This document shows positions 51,235-61,200 of a DNA stretch of 64,000 bases, one piece after another. Below the pieces are notes generated by a model. That model searched no databases. It was not told the DNA's origin and saw only the letters and a program-made list of their open reading frames with translations. This stretch comes from Petrimonas sulfuriphila. Lineage in GTDB: Bacteria; Bacteroidota; Bacteroidia; Bacteroidales; Dysgonomonadaceae. A program made the translations under genes and the position numbers. Location: assembly GCF_051201015.1 (NCBI RefSeq), contig NZ_JBPEHI010000004.1; one strand, written 5' to 3'. The number at the start of each line of letters is the position of its first letter. Within the stretch, counting starts at the first letter, position 1.

Positions 51235-52953
51235 TCAGGGGTTTCTACGAGGTAAAATCGTAAATTTTCCCGTCAGTTCTTCACTGGATCTGTATCCGTA
51301 CCTGACGGCCTTTACCCGGATGGTATGCGTCCCCTCTGTCAGCCTGAGACTCCCGGCATACAGCTTCCAGCGAGGAGAATCGCCTTCTTCTGTAGTATAC
51401 ACTATGGAAGAACCTTGTGTGGGGCAATAGAACGACAAGGACATCGGGAGTGTGTAGGTCCCTCCTTCCCGGTAGTTTTTCAATCCCCGGTCCTCTTCCG
51501 CATTCACAACGAAGTAGGGCTTATCCGTTACCGGTTGTTTCCCGCCAGGCCACATTTGCTCAATCATTTCCGACTCGTTGAGTAACCCCATGTCGTTGGT
51601 TTCCTCTCTCCACCGCTTTTGTTGGAGGCGCATCTCATCGAGCACTCCCCTGTATTCCGGGTTTTCGGCCAGGTTGTTCAATTGGAAAGGGTCAGCCTCC
51701 ACATCGTAGAGCTCTTCCGGCGGCCGGCTGTCTGCCATCCATTTTTTCTGGTGAACGGTCAGCTTGCCTTCCGCATTGAGGCGCATCACTTCCTGCATGA
51801 TCGGCATCCGGTTGAGGTAGGGAACCCAAATAGCGAAAGGCTCATTGGGGTAGTAGTTTTGGATGTAGAGGTATTTCTTGTTGCGGACGGAGCGCATCAT
51901 GTCGTACGACTCATCCACCCGATCGCGTGCTGCGAAGACATACTCCCTGGGGGCTCCGGCCTGTGGCCCCAGAAAGGGCAGTCCCTGCATGTGAACGGGG
52001 ACGGGGATGCCGCTAAGCGAGAGAACCGTCGGGCCGAGATCGATGGCCGAGATCAGGTCGTCGTTGACCGATCCCGCATCCCGCCTGCCGGGAAAACGGA
52101 TGATTAGCGGGATGTTTAACCCTGAATCGTACAACCACCTTTTGGCCCGGGGGAGTCCGTCGCCGTGATCTCCCCAGAAAAAGACTACGGTGTTGTCCGC
52201 CAACCCCTCTTTCTCCAGTTCGTCCAGCAGCCTGCCTACGACCGAATCGAGTCTAGCGGTATTGTCGTACATCCTGGCAAGGTTGCGCCGGACAATGTCG
52301 GTATCGGGATAGTAAGGAGGAACCTTCACCTTGTCGGGATTGGTCTTCACCCGTGAAATGTCCCAGTTCTGGCTCTCGTGGGTTCCCGTATAGTTGAATA
52401 CTGCGAAGAAAGGTTGGTCTTTTTCCGGGCGGTTTTTGTAGTGGGCCTGATTGCCGCACTCATCCCAGATGCTTTCCGGCACAGGATCTTTGGCAAACTG
52501 ATAGTCGGTCTTGCTATTGTTGGTGCAATAGTATCCGCCTGCCCTTAGGTATTCGGTAAAAGCTTTGACGTAATGCGGGGGGACCGCTGTGAACTCAACG
52601 GGGTTCTCAACGGAGCGGCGATAGCTCGTTGTTCTCATGTGCATGCATCCGATGGAGGTCTGATACATGCCCGTTATGATGCCGGCTCTGCAGGGAGCGC
52701 TGATTGCTGCAGTTGTAAACACATGGGTATAACGTATTCCCTCTGCTGCCAGCCGGTCTATGTTGGGGGTCCTGGCCAGTTCATCGCCGTAACACCCCAG
52801 GTGGGGGCTGAAATCTTCGGTAGAGATCCACAGGATATTGGGCCGGTTTGCCCCGGCTTGATCTTTTTCCGGTTGGGATGCTGCAGGTAGGATGCTCCCC
52901 AGGGTTGCCGGCAATACACCCAGCAACAGTTTTTGATGATTTTTCATAGTCAT
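51235..52953 (-). CDS. Type I sulfatase (serine type) with chitobiase-like C-terminal domain
   Basis: A 572-residue secreted sulfatase (signal peptide to about residue 26) with an alkaline-phosphatase-like fold. The formylglycine site reads SAPCR, with S85 the residue to be oxidised: a serine-type site that needs the radical-SAM activase anSME. The metal-site start is STEDFSP (about 44-50). A C-terminal CHB_HEX-like domain (about 505-565: YCPTQGSSIVYTTEEGDSP) is fused. It is last in the five-gene operon, 6 bp after the double phosphoesterase gene. The exact S1 subfamily is not assigned with certainty. Confidence 0.9.
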   Translation of the reverse strand: MTMKNHQKLLLGVLPATLGSILPAASQPEKDQAGANRPNILWISTEDFSPHLGCYGDELARTPNIDRLAAEGIRYTHVFTTAAISAPCRAGIITGMYQTSIGCMHMRTTSYRRSVENPVEFTAVPPHYVKAFTEYLRAGGYYCTNNSKTDYQFAKDPVPESIWDECGNQAHYKNRPEKDQPFFAVFNYTGTHESQNWDISRVKTNPDKVKVPPYYPDTDIVRRNLARMYDNTARLDSVVGRLLDELEKEGLADNTVVFFWGDHGDGLPRAKRWLYDSGLNIPLIIRFPGRRDAGSVNDDLISAIDLGPTVLSLSGIPVPVHMQGLPFLGPQAGAPREYVFAARDRVDESYDMMRSVRNKKYLYIQNYYPNEPFAIWVPYLNRMPIMQEVMRLNAEGKLTVHQKKWMADSRPPEELYDVEADPFQLNNLAENPEYRGVLDEMRLQQKRWREETNDMGLLNESEMIEQMWPGGKQPVTDKPYFVVNAEEDRGLKNYREGGTYTLPMSLSFYCPTQGSSIVYTTEEGDSPRWKLYAGSLRLTEGTHTIRVKAVRYGYRSSEELTGKFTILPRRNP

Positions 52954-52959
52954 GTCTGT

Positions 52960-54852
52960 CTAGTCGGTTACCGGGAGCACTCTTTTAAGCAATCTCTCCC
53001 CCGAGGCATTGATCACTTCAACGGTCAGCCTGTCACCTTTCTTCTCGAGGACCATCACCGTGCCATCGGGCTCCTTGTTCCCTCCTCCGATGATGACGGG
53101 AAAGTTATTTCCCGCTTCGCCTTTCTCGATCACCCGGAAGCGGTGAGTATGGGCATTGAGGGAGATATCGAACGGTGCACCTTTCAGTACCGGTATCCAG
53201 AGGTCAGAGCAGGGCGAAAAGCTGCCGGGGTTCACCCCGAAAATGGGAATGTGGTGGATCAGTATCCGTTTGGTTGCTTGGGTAAAGGCTCCGGACTCCA
53301 GTTCCTCTTTCAGAAAGTTGGCCTGATCGATCCGGTGTTGCGTGAAGTCGTTCATGCCGTAATAGACCTCGTGGCTGTCGGGTTTGTCTTCCCCGCAGTC
53401 AAGAAGGACAAAGCGGGTGTCCCCCAGGGAAAAAGCACTGTAGGAACGGCCTCTCATTCTCCCGAGGTAATCCCACAGGTGTAGGGAGTATTCGCCCCGT
53501 GTTTCGTGGTTCCCCCGAATAAAGACGGAGGGCACCTCATCGCTTTTAATGCGGGGCGTGTAGGCGAGCAACCGGTTCACGATATCTCCCTCGACTTCCA
53601 CGTCATCGAAGCAATCGCCGTTGAAGATAACCAGATCGTACGGCTTCTCCTCTACCAGCGCGTGCAACTTGTGGAACATCGTCATGTTGCTGTGGAGGTC
53701 GTTGTAGACGATAACCCGGAAATCCCGCGCTTTATCGTTCCAGGTGGTAAACGTTTTCAGGTCGGACCGGACCGTATCACCGAACTCCTTATAGTAACTG
53801 GAATAGCGGGTGATTTCCTGCGAGACAACCCGGTAATAGTACTTCGTGCTAGGGCGGAGGCCGCTCAGGTGTACGCGGTGGATCTTGTTGTTTGCTACCA
53901 TCACTCCTTCGAGGAAGGGTCGCACCCGTTGCAGGCGGGTACTGTCGGTACCGTATTCCACCCAGCTTCGCGCCGGAACATGGGTAAGCCACATAACGGT
54001 CATCTCGTCGCTTCCCGGATTTTGCAGGTAAGGGATGGTACGCATCACCTCCGATGCAGGTGTCTTGAGGCGTATATCGGCGAACAGGGGACGGTGGTCG
54101 GATGCCACCGGTTCATCCACCACCTCGGCCTTGTACCTGGCGTAGGTCTCTCCTTTGGCTGTGTATCCAAATATATAATCGATCGTGTTGAGCGGATTGA
54201 CTGAGGGTGAGGTGGGTTGTTTGGGGTTGGAAAGTATCTGCCATCCTTTTCTCAGGAATTCGATGGGGGCCGAGTCGGGGGTTGCGTTCAAATCCCCGAT
54301 CAGGAAGACCGGTTTGTTGTAGCCGCTCACGGCTTCGGTGATGATTTTTACCGATTGCAGTCGCTCTTCCCCGGTGAGGGAAAGGTGGGTGTTGACCACC
54401 ACATACTTTTCAAGTTCTACGATGAGCGCTGTGCGGGCTTCAGTGGCTCCGGGCAGGTCGATTTTCTTCACCGCCGCCGGTTTTTCCCGAGTCAGCATGC
54501 CGTTGCCGTATTTTCCTCCGTCGTGCAGGATCGAGTAGCCGAAGGTAGCGTACATCCCGGTCTGCTCGGAGAGCAGCCGGATAATATCGATGTTGCCGCT
54601 CCTGTTCGTCATGCTGTCCACCTCCTGCAGGCCGACCACTTCCGGGTTGACAGCGAGGATCAGTTTTCCGATGCGTTCGATATCGACTGTGTCGTCCATT
54701 CCCCTGCCGTGGTGGATGTTGTAACTCATGATCCTGCGGGTGTTTTCCCTCTGGGGAAATCGGTTGCCCTCCTGCAGAGAAACGGGTTGTGCCCCGCTGT
54801 GAAAGAGGGTGAGGAAGAAGATCAGTAAAAGGATCGTTGTTTTCATATGCAT
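52960..54852 (-). CDS. Secreted fusion: EEP nuclease/phosphatase domain + calcineurin-like phosphoesterase
   Basis: A 630-residue secreted protein (signal peptide to SGAQ, about 21) with two phosphoesterase domains. Residues 38-262 are an endonuclease/exonuclease/phosphatase (EEP) domain: SYNIHHGRG, LQEVDS, GDLNATPD, SDHRPLF. A fibronectin-like purple-acid-phosphatase N-terminal segment follows (about 275-370), then a calcineurin-like metallophosphatase (about 380-600): NDLHSN, NGDCFDD, RGNHETRG, HHIPIFG and AHTH (the usual GHxH with Ala). Both sets of metal residues look intact. The gene overlaps the upstream sulfatase by one base. A phosphorylated or phosphodiester-linked sugar is a likely target (inference). 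Confidence 0.9.
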   Translation of the reverse strand: MHMKTTILLLIFFLTLFHSGAQPVSLQEGNRFPQRENTRRIMSYNIHHGRGMDDTVDIERIGKLILAVNPEVVGLQEVDSMTNRSGNIDIIRLLSEQTGMYATFGYSILHDGGKYGNGMLTREKPAAVKKIDLPGATEARTALIVELEKYVVVNTHLSLTGEERLQSVKIITEAVSGYNKPVFLIGDLNATPDSAPIEFLRKGWQILSNPKQPTSPSVNPLNTIDYIFGYTAKGETYARYKAEVVDEPVASDHRPLFADIRLKTPASEVMRTIPYLQNPGSDEMTVMWLTHVPARSWVEYGTDSTRLQRVRPFLEGVMVANNKIHRVHLSGLRPSTKYYYRVVSQEITRYSSYYKEFGDTVRSDLKTFTTWNDKARDFRVIVYNDLHSNMTMFHKLHALVEEKPYDLVIFNGDCFDDVEVEGDIVNRLLAYTPRIKSDEVPSVFIRGNHETRGEYSLHLWDYLGRMRGRSYSAFSLGDTRFVLLDCGEDKPDSHEVYYGMNDFTQHRIDQANFLKEELESGAFTQATKRILIHHIPIFGVNPGSFSPCSDLWIPVLKGAPFDISLNAHTHRFRVIEKGEAGNNFPVIIGGGNKEPDGTVMVLEKKGDRLTVEVINASGERLLKRVLPVTD

Positions 54853-56441
54853 TAATTTTGATGCTCGAGGTATTCTTTCAGAAACTTTTTGTCCAGCTCA
54901 TCGCTATCCCCGTACTGTCTCCGCAGCTCCTCCAGTTTCTTGTGCATCGTTTCGCGCACACCGGCATAACCGGGATCGTTGTAGACATTCCTCAACTCCA
55001 TCGGATCTGTGTGCAGGTCGTACAGTTCCCATTCATCGATGTCGTAATAGAAATGCATCAGCTTGTATCGTTCAGTAGCCACGCCGTAATGGCGCTTCAC
55101 CATGTGTACCGAAGGATACTCGTAATAGGTGTAATAGACCGCGTCGCGCCACTCGTCGGTTTTTCCGGCAACCAGCTCCCGGAACGTTTCCCCTTGCATC
55201 TCTTCCGGTGGAGTGATGCCGGCATAATCGAGGAGGGTAGGTGCAAAATCTAGGTTCTGAACAAGTTTGTCGACAACGGTGCCGGGCCTGATCTCTTTGG
55301 GATAGCGGATCAATAACGGTGTCCGGAACGATTCTTCATACATGAACCGCTTGTCGAACCACCCGTGTTCGCCCAGGTAAAATCCCTGGTCGGAGGTGTA
55401 CACCACAATAGTGTTTTCCGACAACCCGGCCTCTTCCAGGTAGTCGAGTAGCTGGCCCACGCCGTCATCCACCGATTGGATGGTGCGCAGGTAATCTTTG
55501 ATGTACCGGTTGTACTTCCATCGGGCAATCTGTTCGTCGGTGAGGTGGGGGTAACTGGCTTTGAACGCTTCGTTTTTGGGTGTATAGGCTGCCAGCCACT
55601 TTTCGCGTTGCTGCGGCGTAAACCGCTCGAGCTCACGGTGAAATCCGGTGCTGTCGCCCTGCGGATCCACGATCATTTTAAAATCGTGCCCCCACGTAGC
55701 ATGCCCGTGGACCTGCATCTCCTGCTCCTTTGCGGCCCTTCCCCGCCCTTCGTAATTGTCGAAGAAAGTGGAGGGGGGCTCAAAGGTGACGTCGTCGAAG
55801 AGGTTGAGGTACTCCGGTGCCGGCTGCCAGTTACGATGCGGTGCTTTCTGGTGATAGAGCACGCAGAACGGCTTCCCGGGATCCCGTTTGTTTTTCAGCC
55901 AGTCGAGGGTAGCTTCGGTGATGATATCGGTGCAGTACCCTTCCTTTCGGATCTTCTTTCCGTTGATCAGGAAGTCGGGATTGTAGTACTGGCCTTGTCC
56001 GGGCAACACCATGGAGAAGTCAAATCCCTGGGGGATACCGTCGAGGTGTATCTTACCGATCATGGCTGTCTGGTAGCCGTTGGCCTGCATGAGCTTCGGG
56101 AAGTTGGGCTGGTCCCAGTCGAACGGCTGCACGTTGTCCACCTTGCTATTGACAAAACTGTGCTTGCCCGTTAGTAATACAGCCCTACTCGGGGCGCTGA
56201 TGGAGTTGGTGACGGTCGATCGGGTAAACAGGGCACCTTCCTTCGCCAGCCGGTCGATATTGGGTGTCCGGTTGAGTCCGTATCCGTAAGCGCTAATTGC
56301 CTGATAGGCATGGTCGTCGCTCATGATGTAAATAATGTTCGGCTGCCGGGGCTCCTCGTTTTTATTTTGGCAGGCGGTCAGCAGGGCCAGTGAGCCGATG
56401 CCGGCCCACGTTGTGCGGATTACCGTGTTGTACTTTTTCAT
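54852..56441 (-). CDS. Type I sulfatase (S1_11-like, serine type) lipoprotein
   Basis: Lipoprotein signal with C24 (LLTAC). The sulfatase core opens IIYIMSDDHAYQ (36-47) and holds the serine-type formylglycine site SAPSR with S82. Middle motifs MIGKIHLDGIPQGFD, YHQKAPHRNWQP and VVYTSDQGFYLGEHGW closely recall the GlcNAc-6-O-sulfatase group (S1_11) of Bacteroides. Activation again needs anSME. It is 14 bp downstream of the GH123-like gene and overlaps the next gene by one base. The substrate, 6-sulfated N-acetylglucosamine, is inferred from similarity recalled, not measured. Confidence 0.9.
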   Translation of the reverse strand: MKKYNTVIRTTWAGIGSLALLTACQNKNEEPRQPNIIYIMSDDHAYQAISAYGYGLNRTPNIDRLAKEGALFTRSTVTNSISAPSRAVLLTGKHSFVNSKVDNVQPFDWDQPNFPKLMQANGYQTAMIGKIHLDGIPQGFDFSMVLPGQGQYYNPDFLINGKKIRKEGYCTDIITEATLDWLKNKRDPGKPFCVLYHQKAPHRNWQPAPEYLNLFDDVTFEPPSTFFDNYEGRGRAAKEQEMQVHGHATWGHDFKMIVDPQGDSTGFHRELERFTPQQREKWLAAYTPKNEAFKASYPHLTDEQIARWKYNRYIKDYLRTIQSVDDGVGQLLDYLEEAGLSENTIVVYTSDQGFYLGEHGWFDKRFMYEESFRTPLLIRYPKEIRPGTVVDKLVQNLDFAPTLLDYAGITPPEEMQGETFRELVAGKTDEWRDAVYYTYYEYPSVHMVKRHYGVATERYKLMHFYYDIDEWELYDLHTDPMELRNVYNDPGYAGVRETMHKKLEELRRQYGDSDELDKKFLKEYLEHQN

Positions 56442-56455
56442 TTTTACGTCACGTT

Positions 56456-58237
56456 CTAAAGCGTGTTCAGCAACCTCTTGGCGTCGCTCAATCTCTTCTG
56501 CCAGTCGCTTGAAGGTTCCAGCGTGCCGAACCCGGCAATCGCCTCTTCTAGCTGCGCCAGCTTCTTCAGGGATTCGGGCGTGTTCTCTCCGGTGTACTTT
56601 TTCCGCAGTACCCGGATTTTTTCCGCGTCCTGAATCCCTTCCACCAGCCGTTCAAACCGGATGGAGCTTCGGGCATCGGGATACACGAAATAGGTGTCTC
56701 CTGCCGGCCAGGTCCGGAAACGGGAGTCGGTCAGCGGGTTCTCTACCCAGGAGTTATAGGCCCAGCGCAGGAATCCGTCTAAATCGAGGGCAGCCGCATA
56801 CCAGGCTGCGTATACCGATTCTGCCGAGGGGGAGAAAGTAAACATGTTGGGAAATTTATCGGCACAACAGACGTAGTAAGTGGTGGTAAGCCCTTTTGCT
56901 CTTCGTGCCTCGATCTCTTCACGGCTTACCTTGTTGCTGGCACCCACGCAAATATCTTTTATCCACGGATATTCGCGGTAACTCTTGTGATTATCCGCAA
57001 GCGAAACACCCAGCTCGGGTGCATAGAGTTCCAACACTCTAAGGGCTGCCTTCATATCGGCAGGCCCACGTTCGTCCATCGCGATATTGGTCTTTTCCAG
57101 CCATCCCTTTTCCCGGAGGTGACGGGTAAAGTCTTTCAGGAACACTCCCCACAGCTCTTCATACTCTTTCGACTGCGCCTTCAGCTCTACGGTAACCAGC
57201 TCGCCTTTCTCCATATCGTTGTAGTGCAGCTGGTTATTCCAGGTAAGGAGAGAGTAGCAGTTGATCATCTTATTGATGCCCAGATCCATCATGAACTGTA
57301 CCCAACGGTCGAAAACGGTATAGTCGAAACTCCAGCTCCGGTCTTTGTTCTTCGTCCAGACAATCATGTCGGCATACGCATCAAAGCACTGGTTGTTCCA
57401 GGGGTCCTTGTTCAGGGTAGCAGTAATCACTTTTTGTCCCGCATCGGCCAGCATCTGCATCAACGGTTTCATTTTCTCGAAATGGGCGTCGCTCCACAGC
57501 TCCAGGTTGTGTACACGGGCTACGGCTGACGGGTGCTGCCACAGGTCGAGGTGGTAGCTCCATTCTGACGGCTCGGGCAACAGCCGGTCAACGATTTCCA
57601 GTTCGATCTCGAAATTATGGGGTGACTGGCCCCGGGCGTAGATGGTAAGTTCTCCCTTGTAGTTTCCGGCCGTAGCATCGGAAGGGATGTCAAAGGTGAT
57701 CCATAGCGGCCTGACGGTTTTTGCATCCAGGTTAAAGCATTCCAGGTTATCCAGCATGTCCGGCGCCAGCGAAGCAGGGAAGTCGCCCGGTTGGCGGTGC
57801 CCGCAGCCCGGGCCGAACTCATCGGTCATGACATAACGGACGAACCGGGCTTGTGCTACAGATGCGGGCAGGCTGTTCCCTTCAGTCTTGAAGTCGTTAA
57901 ACGCGTACTCTACCTGGTCGATATCCTCGGCAGTCCAGAGCAGCAGTTGGGCGGACACTTTCTCGCCTTTCCATCCGGAAATTTTCACGTTGTTGACGAG
58001 GGTGATCTCCGGTGCCACGGATTTGGGCAGTTTGTCATCAACAGAGATGAACGAGGCGTGCAATCCCGCAGTTACGTGCGACCAGTCGGACAGGGTGTCG
58101 TTGGTGGGGTCTTTCATCTCTTCGAAGGTGATGCACTCTTTTTCCGGACGGTTGTTGTTACACGCCACAGCTGTAAGGACCGGTAACCCTAGAAAAACAC
58201 CGAGGGCATACCGGGAAATTATTTTCGCGATTCTCAT
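56456..58237 (-). CDS. GH123-like (DUF4091) glycosidase lipoprotein
   Basis: I start it at the ATG at 58237, which gives a lipoprotein signal ending at C26 (TAVAC); a longer frame to 58261 adds eight residues before it. An N-terminal beta domain (to about 225) leads a TIM-barrel of DUF4091, the catalytic domain of GH123. The family's adjacent Asp-Glu pair for substrate-assisted catalysis is D388-E389 (IAMDERGP). GH123 members are beta-N-acetylgalactosaminidases. The 593-residue length is normal. With GH2 and the sulfatases it points to a sulfated glycan carrying N-acetylhexosamine and galactose (inference). Actual activity is unproven. Confidence 0.8.
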   Translation of the reverse strand: MRIAKIISRYALGVFLGLPVLTAVACNNNRPEKECITFEEMKDPTNDTLSDWSHVTAGLHASFISVDDKLPKSVAPEITLVNNVKISGWKGEKVSAQLLLWTAEDIDQVEYAFNDFKTEGNSLPASVAQARFVRYVMTDEFGPGCGHRQPGDFPASLAPDMLDNLECFNLDAKTVRPLWITFDIPSDATAGNYKGELTIYARGQSPHNFEIELEIVDRLLPEPSEWSYHLDLWQHPSAVARVHNLELWSDAHFEKMKPLMQMLADAGQKVITATLNKDPWNNQCFDAYADMIVWTKNKDRSWSFDYTVFDRWVQFMMDLGINKMINCYSLLTWNNQLHYNDMEKGELVTVELKAQSKEYEELWGVFLKDFTRHLREKGWLEKTNIAMDERGPADMKAALRVLELYAPELGVSLADNHKSYREYPWIKDICVGASNKVSREEIEARRAKGLTTTYYVCCADKFPNMFTFSPSAESVYAAWYAAALDLDGFLRWAYNSWVENPLTDSRFRTWPAGDTYFVYPDARSSIRFERLVEGIQDAEKIRVLRKKYTGENTPESLKKLAQLEEAIAGFGTLEPSSDWQKRLSDAKRLLNTL

Positions 58238-58267
58238 ATCTCTTTTGTAGTTTAATGCCAAAGATAG

Positions 58268-61200
58268 TTAATTTTCGGTTGAAGAACTTAAAATATGGCG
58301 TTCAACCTCTTTCCTGTTCCTGATGGGGATCAGCGTAAAACCGTAGGTGGCCGAAGCTTCACCCGGGCGGATCAGGTACTCTTCCAGCGGCAGCTTGCCC
58401 CAGCTGTTGTTCCCTCCCACACCCTGCATGCGGTGATCGATAAAGAGGTCCACCACATCCGACGGACGGTAGTCGCTTATATGCTTGTTCCGGGGCGCAG
58501 TTCCTGCCGGTGCGTCGTTGTTGAGCGATTCTCCGTTGGTGATCGTCTCCAGCAGGTAGTTGGACACGTTGAACTCAAACAGGTCGTCTGCTACAAAGAG
58601 CAGTCCATTACCCGATTTCCGGGTTAGTGCCAGCCAGCGGGTATCGGTATGATGTCCGTTTTCCTGCGGCAACACGTAGCGGGTTACCATTTCGTTGATG
58701 GGTGATGTGTAACGGTCGAGGAAGGCGGAACTTTTTCGGTCGGCGTAGTTCTCCCAGGGGCCCCTGCCGTAATAATCCGCTTGCACCAGCTCTCCTGTGA
58801 GCTGCATCCGCATACCGATACGGGGTATCATTTCTGTATCTGAGTTGGTGGCATCGAACCGGTTGGAGATATGGAGGGTGCCGTTGTCATAGAGAGTATA
58901 AGTCACTTCGTTGCTGGCCCCGGTTTCGGGGTAGCTGTAGCGGTAGGTGAGGGTTGTTGTCTCGCCGCGGGTGATCTTCAGGCCTTCCGCCCTGAGCTCC
59001 CGGTAGCTGGCCTCTCTCCATGCGGAGAGCCTTTTAGGAAGCCGTGCGCCGTAATCGTTATCGATGGGAGCCCGCCAGAAGAAGGGACGGGGACCAGCAC
59101 CGTTTTCGATATATTCGGTGCCGTCCACCCGGTAGGAGGTGAGCAGCCCGGTCTGTTTGTCGAAGACAGCCTTGAAACGGCGGCCGCTTACGATCACCGA
59201 GGTTTCTGTCTCTTCTGTTCCGGCTGCTTTCAGCTTCCCGGTTATCCGGGCAGAGTAATCGTTGACCACAAACTGGTTACGGGCTACCACCCAGCCGGCA
59301 GGGATCAGCCGTTCCTCCTTCTGCTGTGTGACCGTAAAGTTGACGGTCAGCTGCTCTTTGCGTCCGGCGTAACGGGCCCAGCCGGGTACCGCTACCTTTA
59401 CGGCCTCCTGTGGAGCTGCTTCTGCCTGCAGCCTCCCCTGGGCCAGTTCCTTTCCTTCGGTTTTGATGCTGTATGTAATCTGGTAATTACTCAGATCGGA
59501 GAAGAAGTGCTCGTTGAAGAGTTCTACCGACCCGTCCACCGGGTTGAAATTGCGGAACCAGACATGTTGGTACACCTTGCGCATCTCTTCGGTATGTGGT
59601 TTCACGCTCCGGTCGGGGAAGACCACACCGTTGATGCAGAAGTCACCCGAACTGGGAGTGCCTGTTGGCCCGTAGTCGCCTCCGTAGGCCCAGAAACGGC
59701 TCCCTTTCTCATCGTTCTTCACCAGTCCCTGGTCTACCCAGTCCCAGATAAAGCCTCCCTGCAACAGGGGATACTTCCGGATGATGTCCCAGTATTCGGT
59801 GAAGTTGCCCAGGCTGTTTCCCATGGCATGAGCGTACTCACAGAGGATAAGGGGGCGGTCGGATGCGGGATCGTTGGCGTACCGCTCGATCTCATCGGGA
59901 TCGGAGTACATCGGTGCGAAGATATCGCTGTTCCACTCCATTACAGCCCGTTCGTACTGCACGGGGCGGGAGGTGTCGCGGCTTTTGATCCAGCGATAGG
60001 TCTCGTAGAAATTGTATCCGTTACCAGCCTCGTTGCCCAGTGACCAGGTGATGACGCAGGGGTGGTTCTTATCCCGTTCCACCATGCCGGAGGTGCGGCT
60101 CAGGTGATCTTCCAGAAAGAGCGGGTTGTTTCCCAGCGTACCTCCTTTTCGGAGGTTGTATCCCATCCCGTGGCTTTCGATGTTGGCCTCGTCGATCACG
60201 TAGATCCCGTATTCGTCAGCCAGCCTGTAGAAGAGTTCCGGTTGCGGGTAGTGGCTGGTACGCACGGCATTGACGTTGTATTTGCGGAACAGTTCGAAAT
60301 CTTTGCGTATCAACTCTTCGGTGACGTAATGGCCGGTATGTTCGTTGTGTTCATGCAGGTTCACCCCTTTCAACAGTATCGGCTGCCCGTTCACTAGGAA
60401 CTGGCGGTTTTTAATTTCTGCTGTACGGAAACCTACTTTCAGGGCTGTCGCTTCGAGGGTGCTTCCCTTTTCATCCATCAGCTCAACGGCTAGCGTATAG
60501 AGGTGGGGTGTCTCGGCGCTCCACTTTTTCACGCCGGTTATCATCTCTTCAAAGCGAACGGATGCTCTTTCGGAAACTTTTTCAGTGAGGGATCCGCCGG
60601 CCACTTTTTTGCCGGCTTCGTCCGACAGGGTGTAGGTGAGAGTGAATGGGCGGGTGTTCCCTTCGGGGGAAGCTACGGTGATATCGAGCGCAAACTGTCC
60701 GTTGGTGTAGCTGGCATCGAGGCCCGGATGAGCGAAGATATCCGCCAGGTGTAGCTTGGGACGGGCATAGAGGTAGACATCGCGGTCAAACCCCGAGAGC
60801 CGCCAGAAGTCCTGACACTCCAGGTAGGAACCACTGCTCCAGCGGTGAATCTGTACCGCCAGCACGTTTTCTCCCGCTTTTGCCTGATCGGTCACGTTGA
60901 ATCGTGCCGGTAGCTTGCCCTCCTTGTTCATGCCGACGAACTCCCCGTTGAGGTAGTAGTAGGCTGCTCCTCTGGCTGCATCTGCAACGAGGATGATCTC
61001 CTTTTCCTGCCAGTTGTCGGGAAGGGTAAATGTTTTCCGATAGGTTCCCGTGGGGTTGAATTCTTCCGGAACGAGTGGGGGATTGGGCCTATCCCAGTAG
61101 GGTGTGTGGCCCGGAGAGGTGAATTCGTAGGTGGTATTCACATAAATGGGAACACCAAATCCCTGCACCTCCCAGTTGCCCGGCACCCGGATATCGTTCC

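Noticed and set aside
53506..54204. 232-codon plus-strand frame opposite the double phosphoesterase gene
   Set aside because: Antisense to conserved metal-binding motifs; no domain recognised.
58871..60043. Open frame of 390 codons on the plus strand opposite the GH2 gene
   Set aside because: It is antisense to a clearly coding GH2 with catalytic residues in frame; long antisense frames are common in GC-rich coding sequence. No promoter box or known motif.
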